DNA from: Daphnia pulex
Taxonomy: Eukaryota; Arthropoda; Branchiopoda; Diplostraca; Daphniidae
Reading direction: 5' to 3'
DNA length: 64,000 bases
Assembly (NCBI RefSeq): GCF_021134715.1
Contig: NC_060026.1
Coordinates: forward strand, 4,402,001 to 4,466,000
The position numbers and the translations under genes are program-made. Below the pieces are notes generated by a model. The model had not been told where the DNA came from. It made no database searches and worked only from the letters and a program-made list of their open reading frames with translations. This document shows positions 34,093-45,247 of the stretch, piece by piece (position 1 is the first letter of the stretch; every line of letters begins with the position of its first letter).

Positions 34093-34520
34093 TTACTCTT
34101 TGTTCCCAGAGGATGGAGCTAGAGCATCCAACTTCTTATTCAAAGATAGCATAATTGTTCTATATAAAACAGGAAAATGTTAAAAAAACATATTGTTGAC
34201 TGACTGTGTTGAAGAACTTACCTAGCCACCTGTTACGACAACACATCTGCCATTTCCATTTGACTTTCAGAAAGTTGCGGTTTCTTTTTTATTTTGTTGT
34301 GCCATTCCGTTGCCTTTTTCATACAATAGTAAAAGATCCTGGGCCCAAACTTATTCCCCATCCAAAGAAGGCCGAAGAAAAACATCCCATACGATGTCCA
34401 GTGAGGATTATCCTTTATAAGCGCACTGGTAATGGGCTTCATGACATCTTGAATAATTACATTATGAATTGGGTCGGACGTTGTGGTTAAGGGATCGAAA
34501 ATTTCGCGAATTGGTGGCAT
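34093..34520 (-). CDS. Small single-pass membrane protein; frame continues past a TAA through a splice junction
   Basis: ATG at 34,520; 95 aa to TAA at 34,235-34,233. There is a membrane segment SYGMFFFGLLWMGN, then a basic amphipathic part (GPRIFYYCMKKATEWHNKIK) and a polar tail. Immediately after the TAA the frame stays open (QVA) to a consensus donor TAG|GTAAGT at 34,221. A 62-nt intron ends at ATATAG (34,160), and the next exon continues in the same phase for 21 codons (RTIMLSLNKKLDALAPSSGNKE) to TAA at 34,095-34,093. The TAA is therefore either a recent nonsense change (one base from CAA) or a programmed readthrough site. I do not recognise the family. Confidence 0.5.
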
Positions 34521-35585
34521 ATTCTAAAATGTTTAAAATGTAGATTAACATTTACAAATTTGGACAAATTTTAAATTTAACTTACAAAAGGTGAGTTAGT
34601 TGCTGAATGGTGGAAACAGTTAATTAAGAAGCAATTTTTGCAATCACGTTTTTTGCAACAAAAGCACGGTATGCGTAGTTTCCATGCAAAATTGAATATA
34701 CCCTCATGCTTACCACATGGTAGAAGAGGGGATGGTATTACCGTTTACCAGTCTGCGCTGATGAGTTCCGTACGCTTTGATTAAGAGTGGTTTCCACGGA
34801 AATAAGATGTTGCAGAGACAACTCTCAGAGATAAGCAATTAGCTTAATTAACGGTATAAAAGCCAGCAAAAAAATTCTTTGTTTAACATGTACTCTATGG
34901 CTGTTATTCTGTGGGTGGATGATGCGAAGAGTTTCCAATCAAGTAAAGACGAAGAAAATATTGTTGAAAACATGTTTTATTATCCCACCTGCACCCAATT
35001 CCCACAGTTTGCCAAAAATTCTTAAGAGAAGAATATCATTTTTTAACAACTTTTGAGAAAACCACTCAAAGACCAATAATTTTTTTATTGTGATGCTCTT
35101 CTAAAGCTCAGCCGAAATTCCTTTCGGCACTTTTTGTAGGAATTAACCAGCAAAAATTAAAAATTAGCACCAAATTGGCATATATTCAAAAAATAAAACC
35201 AATTTACCTAGAATATCCTCGGTATGATGGGATCCTTATAAACGGGCGACAAAAGAACCGTTTCTATTTTTGCGGAATTTAAGATATCACAAATCATAAA
35301 TCAGGATATGTAATTTCCTCTACCAAAATAACTGCTAAGTAATTTTCAATTCTAAAATACAACAAGTAAAGTAAAATTGGATCCTCAATAATGAAACTGC
35401 AACAAAGAATCTTACCAATGCTACCGTGTAATGCTCCGTTTGATATTTCAAAAATTTCCCAAGGTTGACATTAAAATTTCAAATCATTGTTTTTGATAAA
35501 TTAGCTCGCTATCGATGGATGCAGACTAAGGACTAACCGATTAAGGTAAAATTGAAATAAGAAAAAATATTTTGAATCTGCTAAA
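34521..35585. other. Intergenic DNA
   Basis: AT-rich; no supported coding frame. Confidence 0.4.
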
Positions 35586-35879
35586 ATGCATTTTAATTTA
35601 CAAAATAAGGAAAAAAGTTACAAAATCGTTCGTAATCAAAGATGCAAATCACAACGTGTATATGTTTATAGAGCGAAACCATTTTTGAAATTTTTCTCTG
35701 ATATTTGTGGGAATTCTAAAAACTTGAACAATTTTCTTATCCGATTGCGTTTAATTAAAAAATATTCTAAAATTAGCTTGAACATGAACAAGGTAAGTGT
35801 TGTTTAATTTTCTAATGAATCAAATCCCAAATACTAAATTTTTTTTTTGTAGGTTGATATGGAGCCGTTTTTAAATTAG
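35586..35879 (+). CDS. Small basic protein, two exons (77 aa), unknown function
   Basis: ATG at 35,586. Exon 1 (35,586-35,792) ends exactly at a codon and at a consensus donor AAG|GTAAGT. The 60-nt intron ends in TTTTTTTTTGTAG, and exon 2 (35,853-35,879) adds VDMEPFLN and a TAG. The protein is very basic (many Lys and Arg) and Asn/Ser-rich with two Cys, and has no membrane segment or known motif. The clean splice phase supports a real gene, but the AT-rich composition leaves room for chance. Confidence 0.45.
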
Positions 35880-37449
35880 GTAACGAAAATTGTTGAGTTT
35901 TTTTACCGCTCCCTCGTAACACCTTGTCACCAAAGACAACAACCCACCCCCCTTAAAACAATTTTTTGTTATTTAGTGATGTGGTGTAAGCAATATTTCT
36001 ACTGAATGGGTAAAATAGTAACACTAGACTAATTTCCCTATTACAGAAGAGTGTAATTTTCATAAGGTTAAGATAAGCGTAACGTTTAAAAGTTACTTTT
36101 CTTCGTGAAACTGTATTTTTTTGCTTTCTTTCTTAAGCTGTCTTAGAACATAAGGTTATCGTAGCGATAGTAGCCATCCTTGGAAAGTGCCCTTTCCATC
36201 TAAAGTGCACAAATTATGATCAGTGTTAGTTTCAGTTTAGTGAACGAAGTTACGGCAGCCGACTTTCAAATGTAAGTACTTCGTTGCATGATGAACAAAA
36301 TCCATGGTTTTTAAGAGTATCTTAATTTAAGCTCTTGAAGCATGTAGTAATACTGCAAGAACAATTTATTGTAGGATGAAATTTAAATAATTTAAATTTG
36401 TTTTAAATAGATATGATTACTTGTAATGGTGCTATAATTTTCTTTGGATACGCAAACTGCATTATTGCTTGAGCAAATGATGGAATTTTAGATTGATTAC
36501 TTTTCGCAGTAATTATTTTCAAGAAAATATTTAGTTATATACAAGCACACAGGCTAGAGTTTTCTAAACTTGAAAGTTCGATTTCAAGTTTAGAGATCAT
36601 TATAATTGATTAGTTTTGCTGCAGCACAAATTATTCAAATTTTTTCTTCTTCGGCAGACTACAATTAATTTTTTTCTGATTTGAAGTAGCTGTAAACAAA
36701 TAAGGTCATCAATCCGTCGTTACTAAAAATATGGATATCACAACCAAAATGGTCAATCAACTTTGACTTAATGGATTTAGAAGAAATGTCGCGCCGTAGT
36801 AAATCCAAATGTCAACAGAGTTTGGCCGTCCCAAAACGGACATTATAGTGATATGAAAATTTTGCGGAAAGAGAAAAAAGGAAAATCGTATCACTTATCC
36901 TAATACTACATCTACTACTGATGCTTCACTAATTCCGCTTTGTCACAACCTAGTCTGTTGGGAAATTTTTGATTGCAAATTCAAACAAAAATGTAAATTT
37001 AATTATAAAAATTCTTGTTTTAGCAGTTAGTAACTATGTACAGATTTATTAATTGCAACAATTTTATTGTGATAGTCAAGGTTAAGTATAAAATATTCTA
37101 TATATATGTATTTTTTAGTTGCAGAGGCGTTATCATTTATCAATAATGATATTTTCCTCTTTATTGTATTTCGATGGGAAAAAGAAAAAGAAAAAAAAAC
37201 AAAGAAAAGATACGGCATAGAGAGTAGACTAGGGTACAGTGATGGTCATATTTGGAGTAAAACAAAAGAAAAACAAAATTAGATAGGATAAATGTGAGAG
37301 GCGTGAAACGGAATATCAAATCGTGCATTCGTCATAGGTTACTTAAGGCGCTGAGTTTTTTTCGTGAAAAAGTTTTGACGGGCTTGAAGAAGAAGTTTGG
37401 ATTGAGTGAAGACGTAGAGTTTAAGGGGCCAAGTAAGCTTTAGTTGGAG
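35880..37449. other. AT-rich intergenic DNA; right part may be LINE 3' UTR
   Basis: No coding frame between 35,880 and 37,200. From about 37,200 to 37,450 the GC content rises and the sequence probably belongs to the 3' untranslated part of the minus-strand LINE. Confidence 0.4.
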
Positions 37450-37602
37450 GATTGCGCGGATAAGAGGCTAGCGATGTATGGAAAAATTGGGGCATCTGAG
37501 TACAAAGTGTTCAACCGTTTCATCTTAAGACAAGAGCAAAGCGACGAAGAAACATGTTTGAAGCGATAGCCGTTTAAACGACAGTAGCCAGTAAGGAGTT
37601 AA

Positions 37603-38340
37603 TTAGTCTGGTAGGAAAGGGAATTGGTGTTGAGAATTATTGCACTGGCTGCTGTGGGGAAAAAAGGCCCACACCGACTTTCCAGCTTTCATGGACTTCA
37701 ACTCATCTCCCCATAGAGTGTTGATGTAGTTGAGAATCACATCTTTTGCATATGATTTTGTCATCGGAAGGGATGGGTGATGAGAGGACCAGCTTCGGGT
37801 GGCACTTTTAGCAATAGAGTCTGCCATATAATTCCCAGGAAGACCAGAGTGGCTCGGGATAAAAAAAATTATATTTGTGCAGTGTGTAGCCAAGATTTTT
37901 ACTATAGAAGAGAATGGTTGGGAGGATTTAGTGGACGCGGATGGAGTAGAAGCAGCAAGTGCGGATTTGGAGTCGGAAGAGATTTCGTAGTTTTGAGAGG
38001 GAAGTGGGCGTGTTGAGAAGATCCAGTCTAGGGCGGCAAGGATTGCAAGGCCTTTGGCTTGAAAGATTGTAGTGTGGCGAGGTAAGGAACCAGAGAGCGA
38101 ATTGCTTTATTTCGGAGGTAAAGCAGATAAGGACAGAATAGCCAGCCCCCTTTTTGCGTATGGAGCCATCTGTGACTGTGAAGATTCGGGTTGTCGAAGG
38201 ATCGGCAGAGGTGAGTGTTGTCGAGGAAGCCGATTGAATTTCCTGCGGGTCGTTTCTATTCCAAGGAAGTATCTCTGGAAGGTGGATACATTTAGGTCGG
38301 TCGTAAGGGATGTCCAGCTTAGTTGCAGAAATAGCATTGG
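37603..38340 (-). pseudogene. LINE RNase H region
   Basis: TDGS followed by GAGY (38.22 kb) and HSGLPGNYMADSIAKSA (37.84 kb) are the first and last conserved parts of the RNase H domain carried by I-group LINEs. The intervening part is out of frame. Confidence 0.7.
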
Positions 38341-38492
38341 CAGCTATTATAGAGGCTGATTTGGAGAAATTTTTTTTCCAAGGAAGTATCTCTGGAAGGA
38401 GGATACATTTAGCTCGGTCGTAAGAGATACCCAGCTTAAGTTGCAGAAATAGCATTGGCAGCTATAATAGAGGCTGGTTTGGAGAACTTTTT
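38259..38492 (-). repeat. 117-bp tandem duplication inside the LINE
   Basis: TTCCAAGGAAGTATCTCTGG occurs at 38,259 and 38,376. The units share AGCATTGGCAGCTAT.ATAGAGGCT and differ by several substitutions and a one-base indel, so the duplication is not very recent. Confidence 0.85.
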
Positions 38493-39259
38493 TGTTTTTA
38501 AATTCAAGATATCTGATGGTGATGAGCTCTAAGACTCTGTAACCAAGTGGCATGATTCCTGACATGATTAGCAAGGATTCAGTTTGAGATGTGCGAAAGG
38601 CGCGTAGCATTTGAATTGCATATCTTCTTTGAGCACTACGTAGGATTTGTTTGGTAGATTTCAAAGTAGCTCTTTTAGCCCATATTGAGCAGCCATACAG
38701 GATGGTGGGTTCAACTATAAGTTTGTAAAGGATTTGTAATCGGGCACGATTTAGGCCCCAGGTGAGGGATCAGCAGTGGCGCATTGAGTAGAATAAGCGA
38801 GTTGCAGAGGTACATTTTAGCTCAATGTGCCTTTTCCAACTGAGAAGATTGTCAATAAGAAAACCGAGAAACGTAGTGCTGGTGGAAGGGAACATGGTTG
38901 TTCCTTGTAGAGGTAAAGAGAGATTATCTGGGAACAGACGATTGCTCCGACGAAAATCGAAAATCATAAAAAAGATGGTTTTAAGGGAATTGATCAGAAA
39001 TTTTATGGAGAAAAGCCAGTCTATGACTGCACTGCATGCGATATTTAGTCTGAATATTGCCGTGGTTGGATCAGAGTGGCTGCAGGCGATATTTAAATCA
39101 TCGGCGTAGGCAGATATAAAAACCGGGAAAGGAAGAAGGATGTAAAAGACATCATCAATTAGAGTAATCCAAAGAAACGCTGAGAGGATTCCATCACCTT
39201 GGGAGCAACCTGTGGTAAAGTCTGTTTCACGTCCCTCGATGTCGATCTGAGCTTTACCA

Positions 39260-39830
39260 TTAGCAAGATAGTCTCCGATGATGCGAACAAGGTATAGCGG
39301 GCAGTTCTTTTTTATGAGTGCGGCTATTATTGCAGGGTGCCATGCTGAGTCGAACGCTGCCTTTATGTCGACAAAAGCGCTTGCAGTAAATTCTTTTTTT
39401 CGAAAAGTGGGTCTCGGTGTGATGAACCAAATCGTAAGCGGCTGTTTCGGTGGAGCAAACTTCTCTGAAACCGTGTTGCCCTTGGTTGAACCAATTTCCT
39501 TCAGTAGCGATCCATTTCAGTCTAGAGAGGATGATACGTTCAAAGATTTTTGAGAAAGAAGAGAGCACGCTAATTGGACGATAGTTTCTAAGTAGCTCAT
39601 AGTTGGATTTGTTCGGTTTCTGAATTATGGTGATTTTAGCGATTTTCCAGGATAAAGGGAACCAACCGTTTGAGAGGGAAACGTTAAGCATCTTCAGAAG
39701 AATATCATCATAACATGGGTGGGAAGCAAGAACATGCGAAGATGATAATTGGTCAATTCCGGCGGAATTTGTAGGTTTTAGGGTGGAGATGGCGGACTTG
39801 ATCTCGTACAATGTTGATGGACGAGTATGA
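39260..39830 (-). pseudogene. LINE reverse transcriptase core fragment
   Basis: Contains NSAGIDQLSS, WKIAKITIIQKPNKSNYELLRNYRPISVLSSFSKIFERII (RT motifs 0 to 2a) and NQGQHGFRE. The frame breaks before the YxDD motif. This is the standard non-LTR RT N-terminal half. Confidence 0.85.
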
Positions 39831-40409
39831 CATATGGGATGAGAAAGAATAATGTTTTTTTTTTTTTAATTAGGGATGTATGGCAGTCGGAGGAGGGTAG
39901 AGCGGGTTTAAAAAAGTGGCAGACGAAAGCTTTAGCAATGTTGACCGGAAAATTAATGATGTTGCCGTCTACTTACAGAGAGGAGGAATTGCTGCTGTGA
40001 TTATCTTTTCTCGCTAGGTAGTGGGGTGATGTTTGAAGACCGTTGTTCATATCGTTTGTGCAGAAACTTCCCACGTTTCCTTTTTTCGGGTCCTAATGAG
40101 ACGTTGAAATTTGGCAGCTTCACCCTTGAAGAGCATTTTTGATTCGTTGATCTGGAAAGTAAAAGACGCAGCTTTTTTTTTGTTTTTACGCCATCTCATA
40201 TAGGCTTGTCTCATCCGCTGTCTGAGGCGCTGCATGCCTTACTTGGCAATGAAAATCATGGCGGTGTTACTGAAAATGAGTTGCAAAAGGAACCTTTGGC
40301 CTGGTTGCTACGGAATACTCGATTATTTCAATCGAACTAGATCCGGATAACCTTACGGCAAGTCCCTAGCCTTAGCAGCATCAATATCAACCCCTGAGAA
40401 AACAGCCAA

Positions 40410-41270
40410 TACTGTCGCTGCGACTGAAGAATATAGATGCCAAATAGATAAAAAGTCTTGGGAACTTGTCTTTCCTTCAGAACTGCCAGCTAGCGCTAGC
40501 TACGTTCTAATTTGATAAAAATGAATTGGGAATTATAAACCTTGGCAAAGAGAAGTACTACCTCGCTTTAAATGACGTCTGATGCCTGTTGGCTGCGCTC
40601 AACAACCTGGCGTTGATTTTGAAGACACATTTTCCCAAGTTCCCGAATCGAGTTTTTTCTTATATTTATGTCAATCGTGGCTATCGAATATAGGGTGATG
40701 CCGTACTTCTCAAAAGGGCTCCACGGTACTAAAAAACCACCAATTTTATGGAACAAAACCCATAATGGAAAACTGGAAGCAGCAGACTTCCAGCCGTTGA
40801 TGGATACAGTGTCTATATTCGTTTTTTAAGGAGACGAGGTTTCACTACCTATTATAGACAACATGGCAAGTGAATTCAAAATTCGCAACCTTCCACCTAC
40901 CCAGTTTCTCCCCGTTACATGGAACGTGAAATACCAAATAATCAGATCTTCATTTCGTAAAGATACACCATTCTAACTCTACTCAAGAAACATAAAATGA
41001 GAAGTCCTAACGACCACTGACCCAAACTCCCGCCTCAATGCGTCATAATGTTTCCAACTAGTGAGAGGCTATGGAACTATAGAACGAAAGTCCCATAAAA
41101 AATCAGTAGTTGAAGCCCTTTTGTATCTCACAAATGCTACACGCCAGGAAATAACACATTCCGTTGGCCAAGTAGCGAAGTACTGTTCAAATCCGCAACC
41201 AGCGCAACGGAGAGCAGTTAAAAGATTATTGGTCTATCTAAAGGGAACCTGTTATCAGGGAATACAGTAA
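40410..41270 (+). pseudogene. Third Copia remnant: degraded RT and RNase H start
   Basis: Broken plus-strand frames show CQIDKKSWELV, QQPGVDFEDTFSQVPES, SEFKIRNLPPTQFL and, at 41,061-41,267, VEALLYLTNATRQEITHSVGQVAKYCSNP. These are the Copia RT N-terminus, RT end and the tether to RNase H. It is far more decayed than, and different in sequence from, the 18 and 26 kb copies. Confidence 0.7.
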
Positions 41271-41359
41271 TGGCTATTGACGAAAAAGGACTACATGTTT
41301 TCGTTTGTGGGATCTCTGTAACAATAAAATCAAGAGAAAATGCACTTTTAGTTTGCTAA

Positions 41360-41557
41360 ATGCAAATCGCACTTGTTAAGCAATTCCTGATTGTTTTGTG
41401 TTTTAGTTTAGTGCATGGTAATGAAAGTCGACGAACATCGTTTCCCATTCATACGATGAATCTTAATTATCCCACGATTCACTTGGCCAAAGAAAACAAA
41501 AATGTTTACTGCTTCTTTCATCCCACGAAATCCCGGACCAAATTTACAGATTTGTAG
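41360..41557 (+). CDS. Possible small secreted protein (65 aa)
   Basis: A true ATG opens MQIALVKQFLIVLCFSLVHG, a textbook signal peptide (basic residue, hydrophobic core, small residues before a likely cleavage after HG). A 45-residue polar mature part with a single Cys follows, ending at TAG. It lies just downstream of the Copia remnant. No family is recognised, and an AT-rich chance ORF cannot be excluded. Confidence 0.4.
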   Translation: MQIALVKQFLIVLCFSLVHGNESRRTSFPIHTMNLNYPTIHLAKENKNVYCFFHPTKSRTKFTDL

Positions 41558-41739
41558 CATATTTGCCACATATTATTTCACAAAATATATTGCAATATGA
41601 ACACTCTTGCAACTCTTAGTCTTTTGAACTTATTAAAAAATCACTTTCGATTCCATTGAACATTAAAAAATGAAAACCCGAATTTTAGAAGAAACGGCAC
41701 GTCTACTCTTTAACGTAAAAAAAATCTTGATTATTATTG

Positions 41740-41876
41740 ATCTTTGTAATTTTTTTACAGCTCAGTGCTTCCATTTTAAGAAAATAACTGTAAGTAATAA
41801 AACAAATCTCATATTTATAATTGGTCATAATGAATTTTTTTACAGCTCGATGTTCCCACAAAAAGAAAACTTTTGA
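41740..41876 (+). repeat. Duplicated splice-acceptor-like segment
   Basis: AATTTTTTTACAGCTC.GTG.TTCC occurs at about 41,748 and 41,834, followed in both by an A-rich AAGAAAA. The unit is about 80 bp. Confidence 0.5.
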
Positions 41877-42335
41877 ACCATCGAATTTATTTGGGCTGAA
41901 GAAGAAACCACAGGTGAAACTGATGAAACATAGAAAAATTGAATTTAGAAAACGGCTGTTTATTATCTGATTAATTGAAGAAAAGTCGTATCATAATGTT
42001 ATTATTTGTTGCACCTGTAAAGAATGCCTGAGAGATAAAAAAACGCTTGACTCCAGCAAGCTGCTGGAGCGAGAGCGAGGCGATGTCTGCTGTTGTGTAG
42101 AACAGAGATAGCTGCTGGGTGAGAGAGGGGTGCAGGGAGAGGGGTGCAACATTGAACAATACAAAAATATATGTGAGTGAAAAAAGTAAGCCAATTATTG
42201 CGATGGGTTCTGTTTATATATAGTCATTACTATGGCAAAAACTCTTTTGGGGTATTCTTTGGATGTCCGAACATCCCAATTTGGTCACGTCAAGATGATG
42301 AAACGAACGAAAGAAAGATAAAAAACTGATTTCCT

Positions 42336-42557
42336 ATGGGCATTCCATATTCGCAAATTTTGGGCCAACTGTCTTGTACCATGAATTATCAATTAGGACG
42401 TCCTTTGGATAATAAATCGGACATAATTTGGTACTTAAAACGCGTGTGTCCCCAAAATATGTTATTGGAAAATCCTATAGATGTCATATTGTTACACTTT
42501 CGAGACCAACCTTTCTCACTTAGATTAGAGGGCAATAATTGTAAATCCGATGGATGA
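42336..42557 (+). CDS. Short ORF of unknown function (73 aa)
   Basis: Starts at ATG; balanced composition (MGIPYSQILGQLSC..., LLENPIDVILLHFRDQPF) with three internal Cys and no membrane segment. A GTAAGG donor lies after the stop (42,572), so it may be part of a longer spliced gene. No recognised domain. Confidence 0.3.
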   Translation: MGIPYSQILGQLSCTMNYQLGRPLDNKSDIIWYLKRVCPQNMLLENPIDVILLHFRDQPFSLRLEGNNCKSDG

Positions 42558-42586
42558 CTAAACAGGCCAGGTAAGGATATAACATT

Positions 42587-42832
42587 ATGAACGTATCGAA
42601 AATGTTTCGAAAAGGTCTAACCTTGTACCTGGCAGGAATGTGGTTTTATAGAATATATTCATCCGCCATCAATAAAAGTATAGACAAAACAGCAAAGAAG
42701 TTTGCAATAGATTTTATTAAAGATATCACTTTGAACATCAATAAAGGAGAAACGTATCAAAATCCATTAATTGGAATTTTTAAGAGAATTCGAAAAGCGG
42801 GATATTCAGCAAGTTTCTTTGTTTTTCTTTGA
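42587..42832 (+). CDS. Short ORF with one membrane helix (81 aa)
   Basis: ATG start; GLTLYLAGMWFYRIYSSAIN is a probable membrane or membrane-surface helix, followed by a Lys-rich helical part (KFAIDFIKDI) and a basic C-terminus. It follows the previous ORF by 29 nt. The family is unknown; the layout is like the small membrane proteins at 30-34 kb. Confidence 0.3.
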   Translation: MNVSKMFRKGLTLYLAGMWFYRIYSSAINKSIDKTAKKFAIDFIKDITLNINKGETYQNPLIGIFKRIRKAGYSASFFVFL

Positions 42833-43439
42833 AATTCTAACGGTATATACAGCAAGCAATCTAAACAAGTTTACAAGCGTGTTACAGCCACAGCTTGTGC
42901 TCCGCAAATCCACTTCTTTACCATTTTTTCTACTTCTAGGCGTGTATGTAGTGTAGTGAATGTATTATTATGTATTATATATGATTACGTTTGTATTATT
43001 ATATGATTACCCCTTTTGATCAATAAAACATGCAAGACGTTTCTACTAAAACAACCATGGGAAAAAAAGAACGTGATGTTTGTCTCAACAAGAGATGCAA
43101 CCATGTTAATGTTTTGGTGACCATCATCAATCATCCTTCTATAAACAAGAACATTTTGGAGGCTGGTGGTGTGTCTAAAATTGCTCATTAGAAATCACAG
43201 AGTGTAATTGTGTAATTGTTTTTTTTTGTAGTATTTCCGCCTGTTCCTGTGGAAAAAGAAATTGAATTCTCATATGGTGATGTTCGCTATAAAAATAAGG
43301 AAGTTGGTGGATATCCGGCAAAAATCCGGCACCGATAGACATGTTGTCTAAAAGATCTCCAAGTAGCTTCTAAAAATTAAAAAATTTTATATTGTTGTTT
43401 TGAAATTTTAAGTTATTCTACTTCTTGCCTTATAGTCAT

Positions 43440-45247
43440 CTTTAAGAAATACAAAGTCTTCATCTTCGCCAATCATTGTAGTTTCATCATGTCAATTGTA
43501 AATCTTATTTTTTCGTCCGTCAATGAATCGACGCACTCAAAATATTTCTGAGATGATTTTGCAAAGTGAGATTCATGTTCTTTGACATTATGGTTATGTA
43601 ATGTTGCATTGGAATTGAACAATTTCGGATTTGAGCAAAATTCACAAAAAAATTTTGAAAGTTAATTTTTTCCAGGGGTTTATTTTGAAATTGGATGATT
43701 GACCAAGAAGTCTAATGGTAGTTTAACAGTTTTATCCAATTTGTATATGCCATCTACACAAAAAATAATCAGCTGGAGTTCATAAATGAAAAATAAAACA
43801 AAAATAGTAACCTAGATGTTTAGCCATAAGGTTTTCTCTATTAGAGTATTTGCTATTTTATTCCTGCGAAAGTAAGCGTCCATAGCGGAAGCCAAAGACA
43901 TTCTTTGTACCATGGCTTTCGTTTCATCGTTAGTTTGCTGCAATTTAAGAGAAATGTCTAGATAAAGTTTCCGTGCTTAAAAGATAATTTTCTATAATTG
44001 CATAAAACAAACCGTGAATATCCTTATTTATTGTGATTTGATTATCTCCTCAACTCCTCAATCTTGCCCATTCCCCGGTTTTTGAAAAACAACCAATTGG
44101 TGTATAAAACGTAACGAATCCATTTTTTATGAGATACATTTCACTCTCAGCTTTCAATTTTTTAATTGCATTGAAATGTTTATTAATCTAAAAATAAAAT
44201 TTGATTATAAATATTTACTTTATAACATAGCGTGTCATAGTGTATGCTATTCAAGTGAATTTGCAAACATCCTCTCACACGGTTTCTTTGGTTTGGTTTT
44301 CTTTTCAAATTGATTTTTCTTTCGTCTGGGCTCCAAAAAAAACACAAAGTCTTTCGATTTTGTCTTTGTCCGTGTGCAAATTCTTTCTTCCTTCAGTCGA
44401 TTCTTCATTAAATGACTCGTCTTAAAGTCTAAAACAATTGGTATAAGTATATAAATAAAAAATGTTCATGAAAGAATATTACTATCTTCGGTGGCTTTCT
44501 GTTAAGTCGCTGAATTCAATTGTCTCTTCTTCGTGAGAAATATTGCTGCCAATTGCTGGGTATCCATTGGCAACTGCGCTTGAACAAGGTCTCCCGATAA
44601 TATGTTGCATAATTACAAGTTGATTGTTCTCATTACTTATAAGTGCATCATCAGTGTCCACTGCTCCCTGTAGTTGAAGTTGGATGTAAAAATAAACTTT
44701 TATGCTATAAAAAAAAATTTATACGGGAATAACAGTGGCAGCAACAGATGGATTGTCAAGGCCTAAAATTTGCTCGTAGTATTTGTAGTATAGTGGGGAT
44801 TAAACCCCATTGCTTTCTAACGGTCTACCTCCTAAGAGAGGGGTGTAAATTAAGAATGTTAAAGTGCGTAATTTCCATCGAACTTCATTACCTGTTTCTG
44901 TCAAGCCAGAATTGTAGTTCCTGATAGCTGTCCTAGCTGCCGTTGTGAAGTTCTGAAATTTTTTTTAACTGCGTCAAGAGATTTTTCAGAACACTCTGGG
45001 TGTTCCTTCCAAATATTCTGCTTGTCTATTTGGCTTACATTATTACGTAACTACGTAACGTATTTACGTAACTCAATAAAGCTTTTGCTCAGAATCAAAC
45101 AAATTATCCAACTGAAAAACATGGAGCAGTATATTACTTTGTTTATAATTATTTGAACAGATTCTCTAATTCCGACTGTAACCAATGATCTCGTTTTCCT
45201 TTCCTAGCAGCAGCAACAGAGGTTATTCGATTATCCCGTCCGCTCAT
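43440..45247 (-). pseudogene. Decayed multi-exon gene with a C2H2-like finger
   Basis: On the minus strand a plausible first exon starts at ATG 45,247 (MSGRDNRITSVAAARKGKRD) but reaches TAA after LFK. Further coding-like blocks occur at 44,672-44,485 (GAVDTDDALISNENNQLVIM, acidic end EETIEFSDL), 44,420-44,300 (DESFNEESTEGRKNLHTDKD) and 43,650-43,480, where CEFCSNPKLFNSNATLHNHNVKEH has C2H2 zinc-finger spacing. The blocks lack consistent donors or phases and contain stops, so this looks like a dead gene. Exon assignment is tentative. Confidence 0.35.

Larger units (their letters stand above)
37450..40250 (-). mobile_element. 5'-truncated LINE with RNase H (I/R1-like group)
   Basis: Reading the minus strand from 40,250: a linker between endonuclease and RT (RQRMRQAYMRWRKNKKKA), RT core (39.83-39.26 kb), decayed thumb region, RNase H segments (TDGSIRKKGAGYSV near 38.22 kb; PSHSGLPGNYMADSIAKSA near 37.84 kb) and a terminal Cys/His motif (C-x-C...ETVEHFVLRCP near 37.5 kb, in shifted frames). 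The endonuclease is missing. Many stops and a 117-bp tandem duplication show it is dead. Confidence 0.8.

Noticed and set aside
43201..43439. Possible extra exons before the decayed C2H2 gene end
   Set aside because: No consistent frame or splice sites.
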